NCBI RefSeq assembly: GCF_023017105.1
Contig: NZ_JALKEV010000017.1
Coordinates: forward strand, 1 to 64,000
From: Halalkalibacter sp. APA_J-10(15)
GTDB lineage: Bacteria; Bacillota; Bacilli; Bacillales; Bacillaceae_D
Direction: 5' to 3'
DNA length: 64,000 nt
Shown: positions 27,966-37,692 of the stretch, one piece after another
How positions within the stretch are numbered: the first letter of the stretch is position 1
How the letters are laid out: each line of letters starts with the position of its first letter
Program-made: the position numbers and the translations under genes
The notes under the pieces: model-generated
What the model was told of the DNA's origin: nothing
Database searches by the model: none
The model's input: only the letters and a program-made list of their open reading frames with translations

Positions 27966-28060
27966 ACATCCATTCACTCCACGAATTGTAATGACGATCC
28001 TAAATTTCGACATAAGAAAAACGCGACAGCGTCTTTTCTTTAAAGCCGCGTACGGAGCCG

Positions 28061-28084
28061 TCGCTCTCCTTTGAGTTTGCAACA
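28061..28084 (-). promoter_or_regulatory. Shared leader element before yesM copy 1
   Basis: Minus strand GTTGCAAACTCAAAGGAGAG followed by CGACGG. A nearly identical block lies before yesM copy 2 (31893-31913). CUC-AAAG-GAG can form a small hairpin, and GAG...CUC flank it. Confidence 0.4.
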
Positions 28085-28147
28085 CCCTCTATGCTTTTCC
28101 CACAAGTTTTCCTCTAATTTTATAAATTTTTATTATTTCAAATAAAA

Positions 28148-28161
28148 GAAAACGCTTTCTT
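28148..28161. promoter_or_regulatory. cre-like palindrome before yesMN copy 1
   Basis: AGAAAACGCTTTCT matches the cre core at 12 of 14 positions (both end bases differ) and sits within an 11-bp-arm palindrome of AATAAAAGAAA type. A minus-strand TATAAT lies immediately upstream (about 28165-28170), so the palindrome would cover the transcription start. Confidence 0.5.
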
Positions 28162-28240
28162 TTATTATAATAGCATATATTAAAACATTTTGAGATAGTA
28201 ACTGCCATACTCAAAAAATTTCCAGCCTTTCTAGTTCACA

Positions 28241-28280
28241 AAAAATGACTACGCAACTCATTCGTTACGCAGTCATTTTT
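28241..28280 (-). terminator. Terminator after yesN copy 2
   Basis: AAAAATGACT(A/G)CGTAAC-type arms pair around a short loop, followed on the minus strand by TTTTT. It lies 95-135 bp after the yesN copy 2 stop and separates the two yesMN units. Confidence 0.7.
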
Positions 28281-28374
28281 ACATTTATACGTGCGGCCAA
28301 CCATTCTCATCCAACACAAAAACCTTATTTGTAATGTTGCCTGTATCTCCATTGCCTTAGTCAATTAATTTGAG

Positions 28375-30003
28375 TTATTCATTAATAGGTTGATAGTCTT
28401 TTTTGTATTTATATGTTTTCGGTGAAATCCCTACAAACTTTTTAAACGTTTTTACGAAGTAACTCTTACTATCAAAACCTAACTCTAATGAAATTTGTTC
28501 GACGGTTTTCGTACTATTATCTAATAACCCCATCGCTTTTTCCATTTTTATCCTTGTAACAAATTCAATAAATGTTTCCCCTGTTTCTTGTTTAAAAAGT
28601 CTGCTAAAATAACTTGGGTTTAAATGCAAATGAGACGACATATCTTTTAACGTAATTTTATTATTAAAGTGAGAATAAACATACTTTTTGGCTTTGATGA
28701 TTTCTTCATTTCCAGAGATGGACTCAAGTATTTTTGCTTGTTCGATATATTCGTGGAAAATATCCGTTAGCAATAATTGCAACTCTTGATAATTCTCTGT
28801 TTCTTGCAATCGTTGACTTGTTATTGTATAAATAGATTGGTTTTCAAAATGTTGTAGTGCATTTAAACTAACCTTAATATCTAACGTTAGCAACATTACC
28901 CAGTCATTTATAGCTTTGGGTGTATGCTGTTCCATTTTCTTTTCTTCTAATTTGTTTGCAAGCCATTCGTTCAATTTTTCTTTATCTTTCATCAAAATCG
29001 CTGTTTTTACTTGATCCACCTCAGTAGCGTATTTTTCAAATATGGAGACCTTTTGATAGTCTATCTTTCGAAAGGGTTGAATGGTTCCGTATGGATAATA
29101 AAAACGTTGTTCTTCATTATTTATTAACTCTTGCATAGATACTTTAATTTCATCTCGCTCTTGACAACCAGGATGAATAACACATGTAATCGATAGTCTT
29201 AAATAACTCCTTAGCTTACTTTGTATTTCACCTAATGCCCGTTCCAATGTACGATGAATAATTAATAACTTAGCTGAACTCGCTGGATACAGGATAAAAA
29301 TTTTCTTGTGAAGATAGAATAGCTGCACACCATGTTCATATTTCGTTAATGATTCTTCCATTACATTATTGATACTAAATTGAAGCAATGTTTCATTTTT
29401 GTATCGGGTAATCGCTTCTTTAAACTGGTCAATATAACAAAGAATCACGGAGTAGCTTTCATGCGAAAAATCTATACCTAACAGCTCTTCCTGCTCTTTC
29501 CACCATTCATCCTGCTTAACATGGGGTTCATGTATAATCTTCTCAAGAAAATTAGTCTTTAAAGACATTTGATTATTTCTTAGAAAACTCTTAATTTTAT
29601 CTCTTTGATAGACATCTTGTTTTGTTTGATCCAATGATTGTTTCAGCCTACGTAGCAGTTCAATGATATCTTTTTCTTCCATTGTTTCTTTTAGAAGGTA
29701 ATCAAAAGTTTTTAATTTAATTGCTTGTTGTGCAAAATGAAATTCATCATGACACGATAATATAACATTGTATGATGAGCTATTATGCTCTTTAATTTTT
29801 GATATTAATTCAACACCATTCATATGCGGCATCCCGATATCTGTAATTAATACATCATATGGATGCGATAACAAATACTCATAAGCTTCCAAACTTCCTT
29901 GAAAAGAAGCAACAACCTTGAATCCATGATCTTCCCAAGAAATCATTTTTTCTAAAAATTTTGTAACGAGTTTATCATCATCAACTAAAACTACCTGATA
30001 CAT
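28375..30003 (-). CDS. yesN: YesN-type response regulator (AraC output), copy 2
   Basis: 542-residue response regulator. The receiver domain has phosphoacceptor Asp55 in VLITDIGMP. The long middle region resembles the YesN/CheY-AraC architecture. The C-terminal helix-turn-helix is in ITLKDMSSHLHLNPSYFSRLFKQETG. The ATG at 30003 was chosen over one 9 bp earlier that abuts the AAGGG ribosome site. It follows yesM copy 2 by 5 bp and probably activates the permease/binding-protein operon at 32-35 kb. Confidence 0.9.
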   Translation of the reverse strand: MYQVVLVDDDKLVTKFLEKMISWEDHGFKVVASFQGSLEAYEYLLSHPYDVLITDIGMPHMNGVELISKIKEHNSSSYNVILSCHDEFHFAQQAIKLKTFDYLLKETMEEKDIIELLRRLKQSLDQTKQDVYQRDKIKSFLRNNQMSLKTNFLEKIIHEPHVKQDEWWKEQEELLGIDFSHESYSVILCYIDQFKEAITRYKNETLLQFSINNVMEESLTKYEHGVQLFYLHKKIFILYPASSAKLLIIHRTLERALGEIQSKLRSYLRLSITCVIHPGCQERDEIKVSMQELINNEEQRFYYPYGTIQPFRKIDYQKVSIFEKYATEVDQVKTAILMKDKEKLNEWLANKLEEKKMEQHTPKAINDWVMLLTLDIKVSLNALQHFENQSIYTITSQRLQETENYQELQLLLTDIFHEYIEQAKILESISGNEEIIKAKKYVYSHFNNKITLKDMSSHLHLNPSYFSRLFKQETGETFIEFVTRIKMEKAMGLLDNSTKTVEQISLELGFDSKSYFVKTFKKFVGISPKTYKYKKDYQPINE

Positions 30004-30008
30004 TTTGA

Positions 30009-31802
30009 TCATCCCTTTTCAATAGGAATATAGAATGTGTAACTTGTACCTATGTTTTCTTTGCTATCTAGTTCCATAATAAACTGATCGCCATATATCA
30101 ATTTCATTCTTTGGTATACATTTTGTATGCCAATTCCGTTAAAAGAATGTTGTTTTTTTGATTGGGTGCTCAACTGTGAATGATAAATCTTATCCTTTAA
30201 TTTCAACAGCGTTTCTTCTGACATACCAATTCCATCATCAGTAAGTTCAAGCTTCAACACTTTGTGACCTACGATAGAAGCATGGATGACAATTGAACCT
30301 TTTTTTTCATTATAGCCACGTATAATAGCGTTTTCAACAATAGGCTGTAAGAAAAAACGGGGAACTTCAATTTCTCTCGCGTTTAGCTCAATATCAATCG
30401 TTAATCCTATATCGTGTTGGTGTCGAAAGTTCATGAGTTTCGTATAATTTTCGATTATCTCTAATTCCTCTTCAATTCGAATAAATGGATTATTACGATT
30501 GACTGTCATTCTCAGCAAAGACGACAATGCATGTATTAATTGTGCACTTTTGGGATCTCCATTTAATTTGATCTGTAACCTAATCGCATTCAACGTATTA
30601 AATAAAAAATGGGGATTAATTTGAGCTTGTAGCATTTCTAATTCTGCCGTCCGTTTTTCTTGTTCACGTAAACGAACCTGATCAACCATGTCTTCTACCG
30701 TATCTAACATCTCATTGAAGGAAAAACCTAACTTTGAGATATCATTATCGCCTGATAATTTAGCTCTCCTGCTCAAATCACCTTGTTCAACGTACTTCGT
30801 GACTTCATATAATTCTATTAGAGGTTTTGTTAATTCACGGACAAGTACAATGAGACCAATTAAAAATAATAATAGCAGAGCCCCTTGAGTAGTAATCGTA
30901 ATTCTGGTCATGCTGTTAATATTTCCGATTGTTTCTTGATAAGGCACTAGACTAACTAATCGCCAATCTGAATAGGAGACAGGGTGGCTGACTAAGAAAT
31001 AGTTTTTTCCATTTCGCTCTACAATGTCATATTCCTTGCTATTAACATCATAAGGTAATGTTTGAGTAATCATGGTTTCATCCGCACTAGAGTAAACCTT
31101 TCCATGATGATCCGTTAAATAAAATTCAGAACTGAGATCTTGTTGATGATTTTCTAATAGTGATCTTATTTGTTTTTCACGAACACTTATAATTAAATAC
31201 GCATCATATCGAGTTGCTTGCCTTAAATAGTTACCAAAACTAATCAAATAAGGATTAGAGTCTTGATCTGATTGGATATAAGTAGGGTGAACCCCAATCC
31301 ATAATGTCTGATAATAACTTAACGATTTTAATTCATCAAACCATGGTTCCTTGTAAAAATCTAATGGGTGAAATTCACTTAAAGAGTAATTCATATAATA
31401 AAGATCATTGTTATACAAAATGGTCAGAAAGGTTGGTGACATTATGTCAGTTATCGTTGATAAATGATTAGATATTTCTATAAAGTTTAGGACAATCTCT
31501 TGTTGAGCTTGAGGTGAACTAGGATCTATCGTCTGATGTTGTCTCATTACTTGATTAAAGCTTGAATCAAATTTGATATAATTTGACGTATACATAACTT
31601 CATCTAGCACATGTTTTAAGTTCATTTCAATCAAACTTAATGACCTTATTGCTTGGTTAACAGCCAGCTCCTCTAATGGGTCTTTCGTTAAATAATTTGA
31701 AACAAAATAGGTAATAATCCAAGGAAATAAGATACAAAAGATAACAGCAATCATTAGCCGACTACGTAAGGATAATTGTTTTAACTTTTTGAACAATTTC
31801 AT
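30009..31802 (-). CDS. yesM: YesM-type sensor histidine kinase, copy 2
   Basis: 597-residue membrane kinase with helices at about 17-38 and 290-312, an extracellular sensor domain between them, then HAMP (residues about 313-365). The phospho-histidine is in QAQINPHFLFNTLNAIRL, and the ATP site in PIVENAIIRG and DDGIGM. The start at 31802 gives the normal family N-terminus MKLFKKLKQLSLRSRL; the ribosome site (GGTGG) is weak. The frame is open for 25 more codons upstream, possibly by chance. Confidence 0.9.
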   Translation of the reverse strand: MKLFKKLKQLSLRSRLMIAVIFCILFPWIITYFVSNYLTKDPLEELAVNQAIRSLSLIEMNLKHVLDEVMYTSNYIKFDSSFNQVMRQHQTIDPSSPQAQQEIVLNFIEISNHLSTITDIMSPTFLTILYNNDLYYMNYSLSEFHPLDFYKEPWFDELKSLSYYQTLWIGVHPTYIQSDQDSNPYLISFGNYLRQATRYDAYLIISVREKQIRSLLENHQQDLSSEFYLTDHHGKVYSSADETMITQTLPYDVNSKEYDIVERNGKNYFLVSHPVSYSDWRLVSLVPYQETIGNINSMTRITITTQGALLLLFLIGLIVLVRELTKPLIELYEVTKYVEQGDLSRRAKLSGDNDISKLGFSFNEMLDTVEDMVDQVRLREQEKRTAELEMLQAQINPHFLFNTLNAIRLQIKLNGDPKSAQLIHALSSLLRMTVNRNNPFIRIEEELEIIENYTKLMNFRHQHDIGLTIDIELNAREIEVPRFFLQPIVENAIIRGYNEKKGSIVIHASIVGHKVLKLELTDDGIGMSEETLLKLKDKIYHSQLSTQSKKQHSFNGIGIQNVYQRMKLIYGDQFIMELDSKENIGTSYTFYIPIEKG

Positions 31803-31892
31803 TGTACGTTCACCACCAAATGTATAAGGCGTATCATCGAAATGACCTTTCATTAACTTTTCATGATTATAAAACAATAGAGTTAAGATCCT

Positions 31893-31913
31893 TCGCTCAC
31901 CTTTGAGTTTGCC
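31893..31913 (-). promoter_or_regulatory. Shared leader element before yesM copy 2
   Basis: Minus strand GGCAAACTCAAAGGTGAGCG, nearly the same as the block before yesM copy 1. Here TTAGATC and GATCTTAA flank it and could close a helix, with a CUC/GAG hairpin inside. Confidence 0.4.
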
Positions 31914-31969
31914 AACATGATCTAAATTTTCCCCACACTTTCTTCCTCAAATGTACCTTCTTATCTTTT

Positions 31970-32005
31970 AAAAAAGCCTGATACGAGTGTTTAATCGTAT
32001 CAGGC
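31970..32005 (-). terminator. Terminator after the second sugar-importer operon
   Basis: GCCTGATACGA and TCGTATCAGGC form a perfect 11-bp stem, followed on the minus strand by TTTTTTA. A second hairpin of the CACTGAAAAAG family lies at 32043-32072. Both follow the binding-protein gene at 32115. Confidence 0.8.
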
Positions 32006-32114
32006 GAGCAACGTGTGAAGTCATTGCTAGTCTAATGTAAAGTACTGAAAAAGTGATTAATCATTTTCAGTGACCTCAGCGAAAAGACATTCTCTTTTGT
32101 ATAGTAACACATAA

Positions 32115-33461
32115 TTATTGATTAGATTCGACAATATTCTGAACACGAGCTTGCACATTTTCAATGGCTGTGTCTATATCTTGGTTTCCGAGTAAATATC
32201 TTTCCACCTCTGTAGCAAAATCCGTATGAACCTCTGTTATATACGAAGCAGGAGCATAGATTTCAATGGGCTCCGACGATTGAAGTGTATGAACGATTGA
32301 TTCAATGTGTAGCGCTTCAGGGTTACTCGTATTCGATGCTATATTTTCAACAGCTGTAGTGAGATCGGCATTTCGCCATGACGGCACCCATATTTTTTGT
32401 TCCATAATACCTTCTGTTGTTAACCATCGAATAAAATCATACGCCTCTTGTTTATGCTCAGACGATTTAGCAATACTTAAAGCATCACCACCAACTCCAG
32501 TATAATTTTTATCAGTTTCTCCATTCTGAGGCCAAGGTGCCCATGCAATTTCGAACTCAGGTGTAAATTGCCCCCACTCTGACAGCATAAACGAACCAAT
32601 TGGAAGCATACTTACAGCCTCTGTGAAAAACTGTTGGCGATAGTCCATTTGCTGAGAAAGAATGGATGATAACGGGACGGAGGTTTCATCTTCATTTTCT
32701 AACGCATAGCGTAATTCCAAAGACTCTCGTACTAATGGATCATCGGCATTTGACGTTCCATCTGACTTTAGAAGTCTGTTAGCCCCTTCAGGTTTGCCCG
32801 GAAATTTCAATAGAGAGTGCATATCATGCCATATATGCAAATATGATCCATGCCGATCATCTGTTGTTAATTGTTTTGCAAATTCACGATACTCATCCCA
32901 TGTCCATTGCTCCGGAATTTCCAACCCTGCTTCATCTAAATGATTTTTATTCATTAAAATCATATTCGTTACTTGTTTCATTGGAACTCCATAATAGTCC
33001 CCATCAATTTCTGCATAACTATTTACATACTCTTCATTAATATCAATCCCTTCAGCATCTAAGAATGGGGTAAGCGGTTCCAATAATCCGGCATTGATAC
33101 GAGCTACATAATCATTTAGATTACTAAACATAATAATATCTAAATATTCACCTGCTGCTGCCATTAAATCTAATTGTTGATAATAATCTTGTGAATTCAT
33201 ATTTTCTACTAATGGCATAGATTCAATAGTAACTCCAGGATTTTGTTCTTCATATTGTGAAATTAAAGGCTCCCATTTACCACTATCTTCATTGATCCAA
33301 TGAACAAAACGTAAAGTAATTTCTTCAACGCTATCTGTACCTCCATCGCCATTATCTTCTGCAGGTTCACTAGAACTATTATTCCCCCCACTTGAACAAC
33401 CGACTACAATTAAAAGCAAGACTACCATGATAGATGATAATAACCCCCAACGTTTTCTCAT
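32115..33461 (-). CDS. Sugar-binding lipoprotein (ABC solute-binding family 1)
   Basis: 448-residue extracellular binding lipoprotein. The lipobox is VVGC with Cys22, followed by a Ser/Glu/Gly-rich linker. The mature domain resembles UgpB/MsmE/CUT1 binding proteins (RFVHWINEDSGKWEPLISQYEEQ; later GVGGDALSIAKSSEHKQEAYDFIRWL). The ligand is unknown; the GH4 enzyme downstream suggests an oligosaccharide. AAGGAGAGAGG precedes the ATG. It is the third gene of its operon. Confidence 0.9.
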   Translation of the reverse strand: MRKRWGLLSSIMVVLLLIVVGCSSGGNNSSSEPAEDNGDGGTDSVEEITLRFVHWINEDSGKWEPLISQYEEQNPGVTIESMPLVENMNSQDYYQQLDLMAAAGEYLDIIMFSNLNDYVARINAGLLEPLTPFLDAEGIDINEEYVNSYAEIDGDYYGVPMKQVTNMILMNKNHLDEAGLEIPEQWTWDEYREFAKQLTTDDRHGSYLHIWHDMHSLLKFPGKPEGANRLLKSDGTSNADDPLVRESLELRYALENEDETSVPLSSILSQQMDYRQQFFTEAVSMLPIGSFMLSEWGQFTPEFEIAWAPWPQNGETDKNYTGVGGDALSIAKSSEHKQEAYDFIRWLTTEGIMEQKIWVPSWRNADLTTAVENIASNTSNPEALHIESIVHTLQSSEPIEIYAPASYITEVHTDFATEVERYLLGNQDIDTAIENVQARVQNIVESNQ

Positions 33462-33520
33462 TTTCCTCTCTCCTTCATAGTCATTTATTATAGTAAACCA
33501 TATGAATGGTTACTAACTAC

Positions 33521-34354
33521 TTAACCCTTGACACCGCCAAGTTGAATCCCTTCAATAACTTGTTTTTGGCCTATTATGAAAACAATTAATAGTGGAATAA
33601 TTGCCGATACAGATGCGGCCATCATTAATGAATAAATACTTCCATGGTCATCAGCAAAGCTTGAAACCCCGAGTTGAATCGTATACAACTCCCTACTTCT
33701 TAAAAAAATCAAAGGATATTGAAAGTCATTCCACGTCCAAATAAAGCGTAAAATTGCATATGTTGCTAGGGCTGGTTTCACTAATGGTAATGCGATTGAT
33801 GTGAAAATTCGAAAATGGCCAGCACCATCCATTCTTGCAGATTCAATAATTTCATTGCTAACACTTAGAAAGAATTGTCGAAGCATAAAAGTTCCAAATA
33901 CACTAAAACTATTTAAAAGTATGAGTCCAGTGTGTGTGTCGTACAAACCAAACCACCGATACAGTATAAATTGGGTAACTAATAAAGTTTGTGGTGGTAT
34001 CATATAGGTAGCTAATACAATTAGAAATACCGCATCTCTACCTTTAAAATTAATCTTTGAAAAACCATACGCTGCAATAGCTGAAATAAAAACGGATGTT
34101 AATGTTGTTAATACTGATACTTTGATCGAGTTCCAATATAGCAATAGAAATGGTAATGATCCTGTCCAAACTTCACGATAGTTTTCTACAGCATTCCAAG
34201 TATTTGGTATCCATTGAATCGGGAATGTTAGAACTTCTTCTTCAACTTTTAAAGAAGCTGATATCATCCAAAGAAACGGCGTCATAAAAAATACACCTAA
34301 AAGAACCATAATAATCGTCATGGTTAATTTTCTATAATCAATTTGTTGTTTCAC
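33521..34354 (-). CDS. Carbohydrate ABC permease (MalG/UgpE type)
   Basis: 277-residue CUT1 permease with six helices and an EAA loop reading ESARMDGAGHFRIFTSIALPLVKPA. It forms a heterodimeric channel with the upstream permease. The start is GTG at 34354 with GGGGGGAG upstream. It lies 16 bp after the partner permease. A small hairpin (33495-33516) separates it from the binding-protein gene. Confidence 0.9.
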   Translation of the reverse strand: MKQQIDYRKLTMTIIMVLLGVFFMTPFLWMISASLKVEEEVLTFPIQWIPNTWNAVENYREVWTGSLPFLLLYWNSIKVSVLTTLTSVFISAIAAYGFSKINFKGRDAVFLIVLATYMIPPQTLLVTQFILYRWFGLYDTHTGLILLNSFSVFGTFMLRQFFLSVSNEIIESARMDGAGHFRIFTSIALPLVKPALATYAILRFIWTWNDFQYPLIFLRSRELYTIQLGVSSFADDHGSIYSLMMAASVSAIIPLLIVFIIGQKQVIEGIQLGGVKG

Positions 34355-34370
34355 TTTGTCTCCCCCCTGA

Positions 34371-35339
34371 TCAATAGTTCACCCATTTTTTCTGTCCTAA
34401 AAATTGAATGTACGTAATGATTAGTACAATTACAAAAATAACTAACGCTACAGATGAGGCATATCCTGCCTTTAATTCCAAAAAGGCCTTTTGGTATAAA
34501 TAAACAACAGGAACATTTGTTGAATTCGCCGGTCCACCGTTAGTTAAGACAATAATCAAATCAAAAATTTTAAAGCTTGAAATGATACCGGTTACAAATA
34601 AAAGGAAAGTAGTTGGTGAAACAAGTGGTATCGTTATTTTCGTAAATTGGTACCAAGCAGAAGCACCATCTATTTGTGCTGCTTCATATAATTGTTTTGG
34701 TATATTTTGTAATCCAGCTAAATAAATTATTAAGTTAAAACCAATGCCTGTCCATATCATAATGATCATAACCGATGGTAAAGCAAACGATATGTCTGCA
34801 ATCCACCCAGGGGGATTATTAACTCCGATTGCCATGAGAAACTGATTAATCGGTCCATTTGTAGGATGAAATAACACTCGGAAAACGACTGCCACTGCAA
34901 CAATACTGGAGATAAATGGCATGAAAAAAATGACTTTAAATACATCTTTAAAATAGATATATTTATTAATAATGGTAGCGATCGCTAATGAGACGATTAA
35001 GGTGATTGGGATGGATATCAAAATGATAAAGTTGTTTCCTAATGACTTTAAGAAAACATCATTTTTAAATAAATCAATAAAGTTAGCGAACCCTACAAAC
35101 CTTGCATTCGCGTATCCCGCTACAATATTCCAATCACTAAAACTAAGAGCTAACGATGCAAGAATGGGAAAGATTACTAAAATAGATGTCCCAATTAGCA
35201 TTGGTCCAATAAATAGCCAACCTGCTAAGTTCTCACGCCAACCACCAAAATGGTCTCCGTTCTTTTTCTTTCTTTTGAATGTTGATTTGGAGGGGAGTCC
35301 TTCTTGTACAATTGGTTCAGCCTTCACTCTACTACTCAT
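34371..35339 (-). CDS. Carbohydrate ABC permease (MalF/UgpA type)
   Basis: 322-residue CUT1 permease with a positively charged N-terminal tail (about residues 20-35), six helices and an EAA loop PKQLYEAAQIDGASAWYQFTKITIPLVSP. The ATG at 35339 was chosen for GAGGTG 6 nt upstream. It heads the operon permease-permease-binding protein. No ATPase gene is present, as for the other importer in this window. Confidence 0.9.
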   Translation of the reverse strand: MSSRVKAEPIVQEGLPSKSTFKRKKKNGDHFGGWRENLAGWLFIGPMLIGTSILVIFPILASLALSFSDWNIVAGYANARFVGFANFIDLFKNDVFLKSLGNNFIILISIPITLIVSLAIATIINKYIYFKDVFKVIFFMPFISSIVAVAVVFRVLFHPTNGPINQFLMAIGVNNPPGWIADISFALPSVMIIMIWTGIGFNLIIYLAGLQNIPKQLYEAAQIDGASAWYQFTKITIPLVSPTTFLLFVTGIISSFKIFDLIIVLTNGGPANSTNVPVVYLYQKAFLELKAGYASSVALVIFVIVLIITYIQFLGQKKWVNY

Positions 35340-35385
35340 GTTGCTCACCTCTTTTTCAAAATAAATATAGCTTCAGCTTAATATT

Positions 35386-35399
35386 TAAAAGCGCTTACA
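35386..35399. promoter_or_regulatory. cre-like CcpA site before the second importer operon
   Basis: TAAAAGCGCTTACA matches the cre consensus at 13 of 14 positions and lies 47 bp before the first permease ATG. The rest of the divergent gap 35400-35732 is AT-rich, with no gene. Confidence 0.6.
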
Positions 35400-35732
35400 T
35401 CAATGAACTATATTTACGCAAATGAAAAAAATTTTACCTCCTGCTTTACTACCCCACTCCTACAGAAATAGTGTAATACCTATGAATTCAAATTATCTGA
35501 ACGTATTGGTATTCTCACTATTTCTAGATATTTGCCTTTCTTATATTAATCGATTATTCGATTACTAAATGCTTATAGAGTTGCTTTGAATGATTTTATA
35601 TCCAACTTCAGTATGAACAATTTTTACTTTTTAGAAAATTTATTTACTTTTCTCTTATTAAGTACACAACTATTCCTTAACCATGATATATTTTTAAAAA
35701 ATGAGAAAAACAAGGTATAGGGAGGAAAGACG

Positions 35733-36362
35733 ATGCAATTAGGGGCTTTTTCCGGGGCTATCTTCGCATTTTGTACATGGTTTTATCGATTAGCTTTTAT
35801 CAACATCTTGTGGATTTTGTTTACCGTTTTAGGACTCGGGATTTTGGGGTTCTTTCCTGCTACAATAGCGTTGTTGTCTACTTTAAGACAATATATCAAT
35901 CAACAAGAAGTAGCTATATTTTCAACTTTTTGGAGCTACTACAAACAAGAATTTATCAAAAGTAATAAGATTGGTGCTTTCATTATAATAATTGCCTTAA
36001 TTCTTTTTAGTCATATACAGTTTTTCAGAACAACTGATATTGCTGTTTCAGAATTATTGTATATCTCATCAATCATTGTAAGTTGCTTTTACTTTTTAGT
36101 TATTTGTTATTTTCTTTACTCCTATGTCGAATTTGAAATACATGTAAAAACACATATTAAAAATTCTCTATTAATCGCCATTTACAGTCCATTAGCTAGT
36201 TTGTATATTATTTTTGGATTTTGCGCTGTTTATTTTGCGAATGCATTTATTCCTAGTCTTAGTATCTTTTTTAGTGTTAGTATTTTAGGATTAGTCATCT
36301 TGTCCTCTGCTAAACTAGCGTACCGCAAAATTGAAAAGAACCAATCAATTCCTCAAGCCTGA
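35733..36362 (+). CDS. YesL family membrane protein (DUF624), second copy
   Basis: 209-residue DUF624 protein with six or so membrane helices, the same length as the yesL product at 20253-20882 and with the same N-terminal pattern (FYRLAFINILWILFTVLGLGILGFFPATIA). It is divergent from the importer operon, from which it is separated by 393 bp. GGGAGG lies 7 nt before the ATG. A perfect hairpin follows. Confidence 0.85.
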   Translation: MQLGAFSGAIFAFCTWFYRLAFINILWILFTVLGLGILGFFPATIALLSTLRQYINQQEVAIFSTFWSYYKQEFIKSNKIGAFIIIIALILFSHIQFFRTTDIAVSELLYISSIIVSCFYFLVICYFLYSYVEFEIHVKTHIKNSLLIAIYSPLASLYIIFGFCAVYFANAFIPSLSIFFSVSILGLVILSSAKLAYRKIEKNQSIPQA

Positions 36363-36430
36363 TACACTTCTCTTTGTACAATAAAGTCTACTATTATGAA
36401 ATTTTTATTTTGTAAATATTAAAAGAATGA

Positions 36431-36465
36431 GGCGGATAGGGCAAATTCAGCTTGCCCTATCCGCC
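36431..36465. terminator. Bidirectional terminator-like hairpin
   Basis: GGCGGATAGGGCAA and TTGCCCTATCCGCC form a perfect 14-bp stem with a 7-nt loop between two convergent genes. There is no long T-run on either side. The gap 36363-36692 is otherwise AT-rich, without a gene. Confidence 0.65.
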
Positions 36466-36692
36466 AACTCGGTTCGACCATCTTCCTTTTATAATTTTTT
36501 ACAAGTAATTTTACCAAACTAATTGTTTTTCTATAAAGACTCTAATATTCCATTTTAATTCTTGACCATTCTTATTTAGATTTCAAATTAGAAAAAGAAT
36601 AATCTAAAAACTAACTTTAAAGACCCTTCATCTTTACGAATAAAACAGTAAAATAATAACGCATCCAACAATAAAAAGCCGTTCCTCTTTTA

Positions 36693-37529
36693 CTACCTAA
36701 AAAACTGAGAAGGCGGTACTTTATAATGCTTCTTAAATGCTTTTGAAAAACTATAAGGGTCTGGATATCCAAGCTTGCTGGCAATTTGTTGAATCGTATA
36801 ATGTTTACTAAATAACAGCTCACGAGCTCGGTTCATTTTAAGCTGGTATACATACCTTCCTGGCGTCATGCCAAGTGCTTGCTTAAAATAGTGGATAAAA
36901 TACTTCTCAGACATTCCTGCAAGAGTAGCTAAATCCTTAATGCGAAGTGGTGTATGTAGATGCTCGTTCACATAGTCAAAGACCAATTTTAAGTGGTCCA
37001 AATGCCCTGTTTGATTGTGAGAAGGTGCTAGGTTTGTAAAGGTTCCTCGATATTGCCCTGTTCCGTACTTTTCAATAATTTTGGCAATCAAAATGGTTAG
37101 ACATCCTTTTAAGCGAATTCCTGACATCGGGGCGTTCTGTTTGTATTGGTTATATGTGTCAAGAAACAGTTCAACTTCCTCTTTCACAAGTCTATGTTTG
37201 ATCACACCTGACAATTGAAAATGGTTTAAAAAGTCAAGGCGATCTCCTAAAATGAAGTCAAAATGGGTAAAAATAAACTGACAAGGTCCATCTACTGTTG
37301 TTGCGGTGTAAGCAACCATTGGGCTAAATAGAACAAGATCGCCTACTGATGCCTCGTAAACCTCCTCATTAATGTGAATCTCTACTTTCCCTTTTTGAAT
37401 GTACCATAGATCATAATCGAGATGATTTTTACTTTCGATCCAATGACCAGGATGAGTAATTTCTTGACTACCATATATACGTAGCATCGCATGCTCGGAA
37501 AGCTCGTTAAAAAGAGTTACGTTATCCAT
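36693..37529 (-). CDS. AraC family regulator with cupin sensor domain
   Basis: 278-residue transcription factor. The N-terminal cupin-like domain (about 35-110; IQKGKVEIHINEEVYEASVGDLVLF) would bind a sugar. The C-terminal AraC domain has two helix-turn-helix motifs (IKDLATLAGMSEKYFIHYFKQALG; IQQIASKLGYPDPYSFSKAFKKHY). It is divergent from the GH4 gene, with a 163-bp shared control region, so it probably regulates it. Confidence 0.9.
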   Translation of the reverse strand: MDNVTLFNELSEHAMLRIYGSQEITHPGHWIESKNHLDYDLWYIQKGKVEIHINEEVYEASVGDLVLFSPMVAYTATTVDGPCQFIFTHFDFILGDRLDFLNHFQLSGVIKHRLVKEEVELFLDTYNQYKQNAPMSGIRLKGCLTILIAKIIEKYGTGQYRGTFTNLAPSHNQTGHLDHLKLVFDYVNEHLHTPLRIKDLATLAGMSEKYFIHYFKQALGMTPGRYVYQLKMNRARELLFSKHYTIQQIASKLGYPDPYSFSKAFKKHYKVPPSQFFR

Positions 37530-37692
37530 GATTCATCAACCTCATACTTTTAGACATAGTCATTCCTTTTAATTATAACAATAGGAACTAATCAAATGAA
37601 ATAATCTTACTTAATGACATCTTATGCTTACCTACGTACATTTTTATTTCTAGTCATTGTTTTATAATTGGAACAAATAACATTTGGAGGGG

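Noticed and set aside
28061..28084. c-di-GMP class I riboswitch before yesM
   Set aside because: GGCAAAC is shared with that class, but the GGGACGCAAAGCC half is missing in both copies, so I list it only as an unidentified element.
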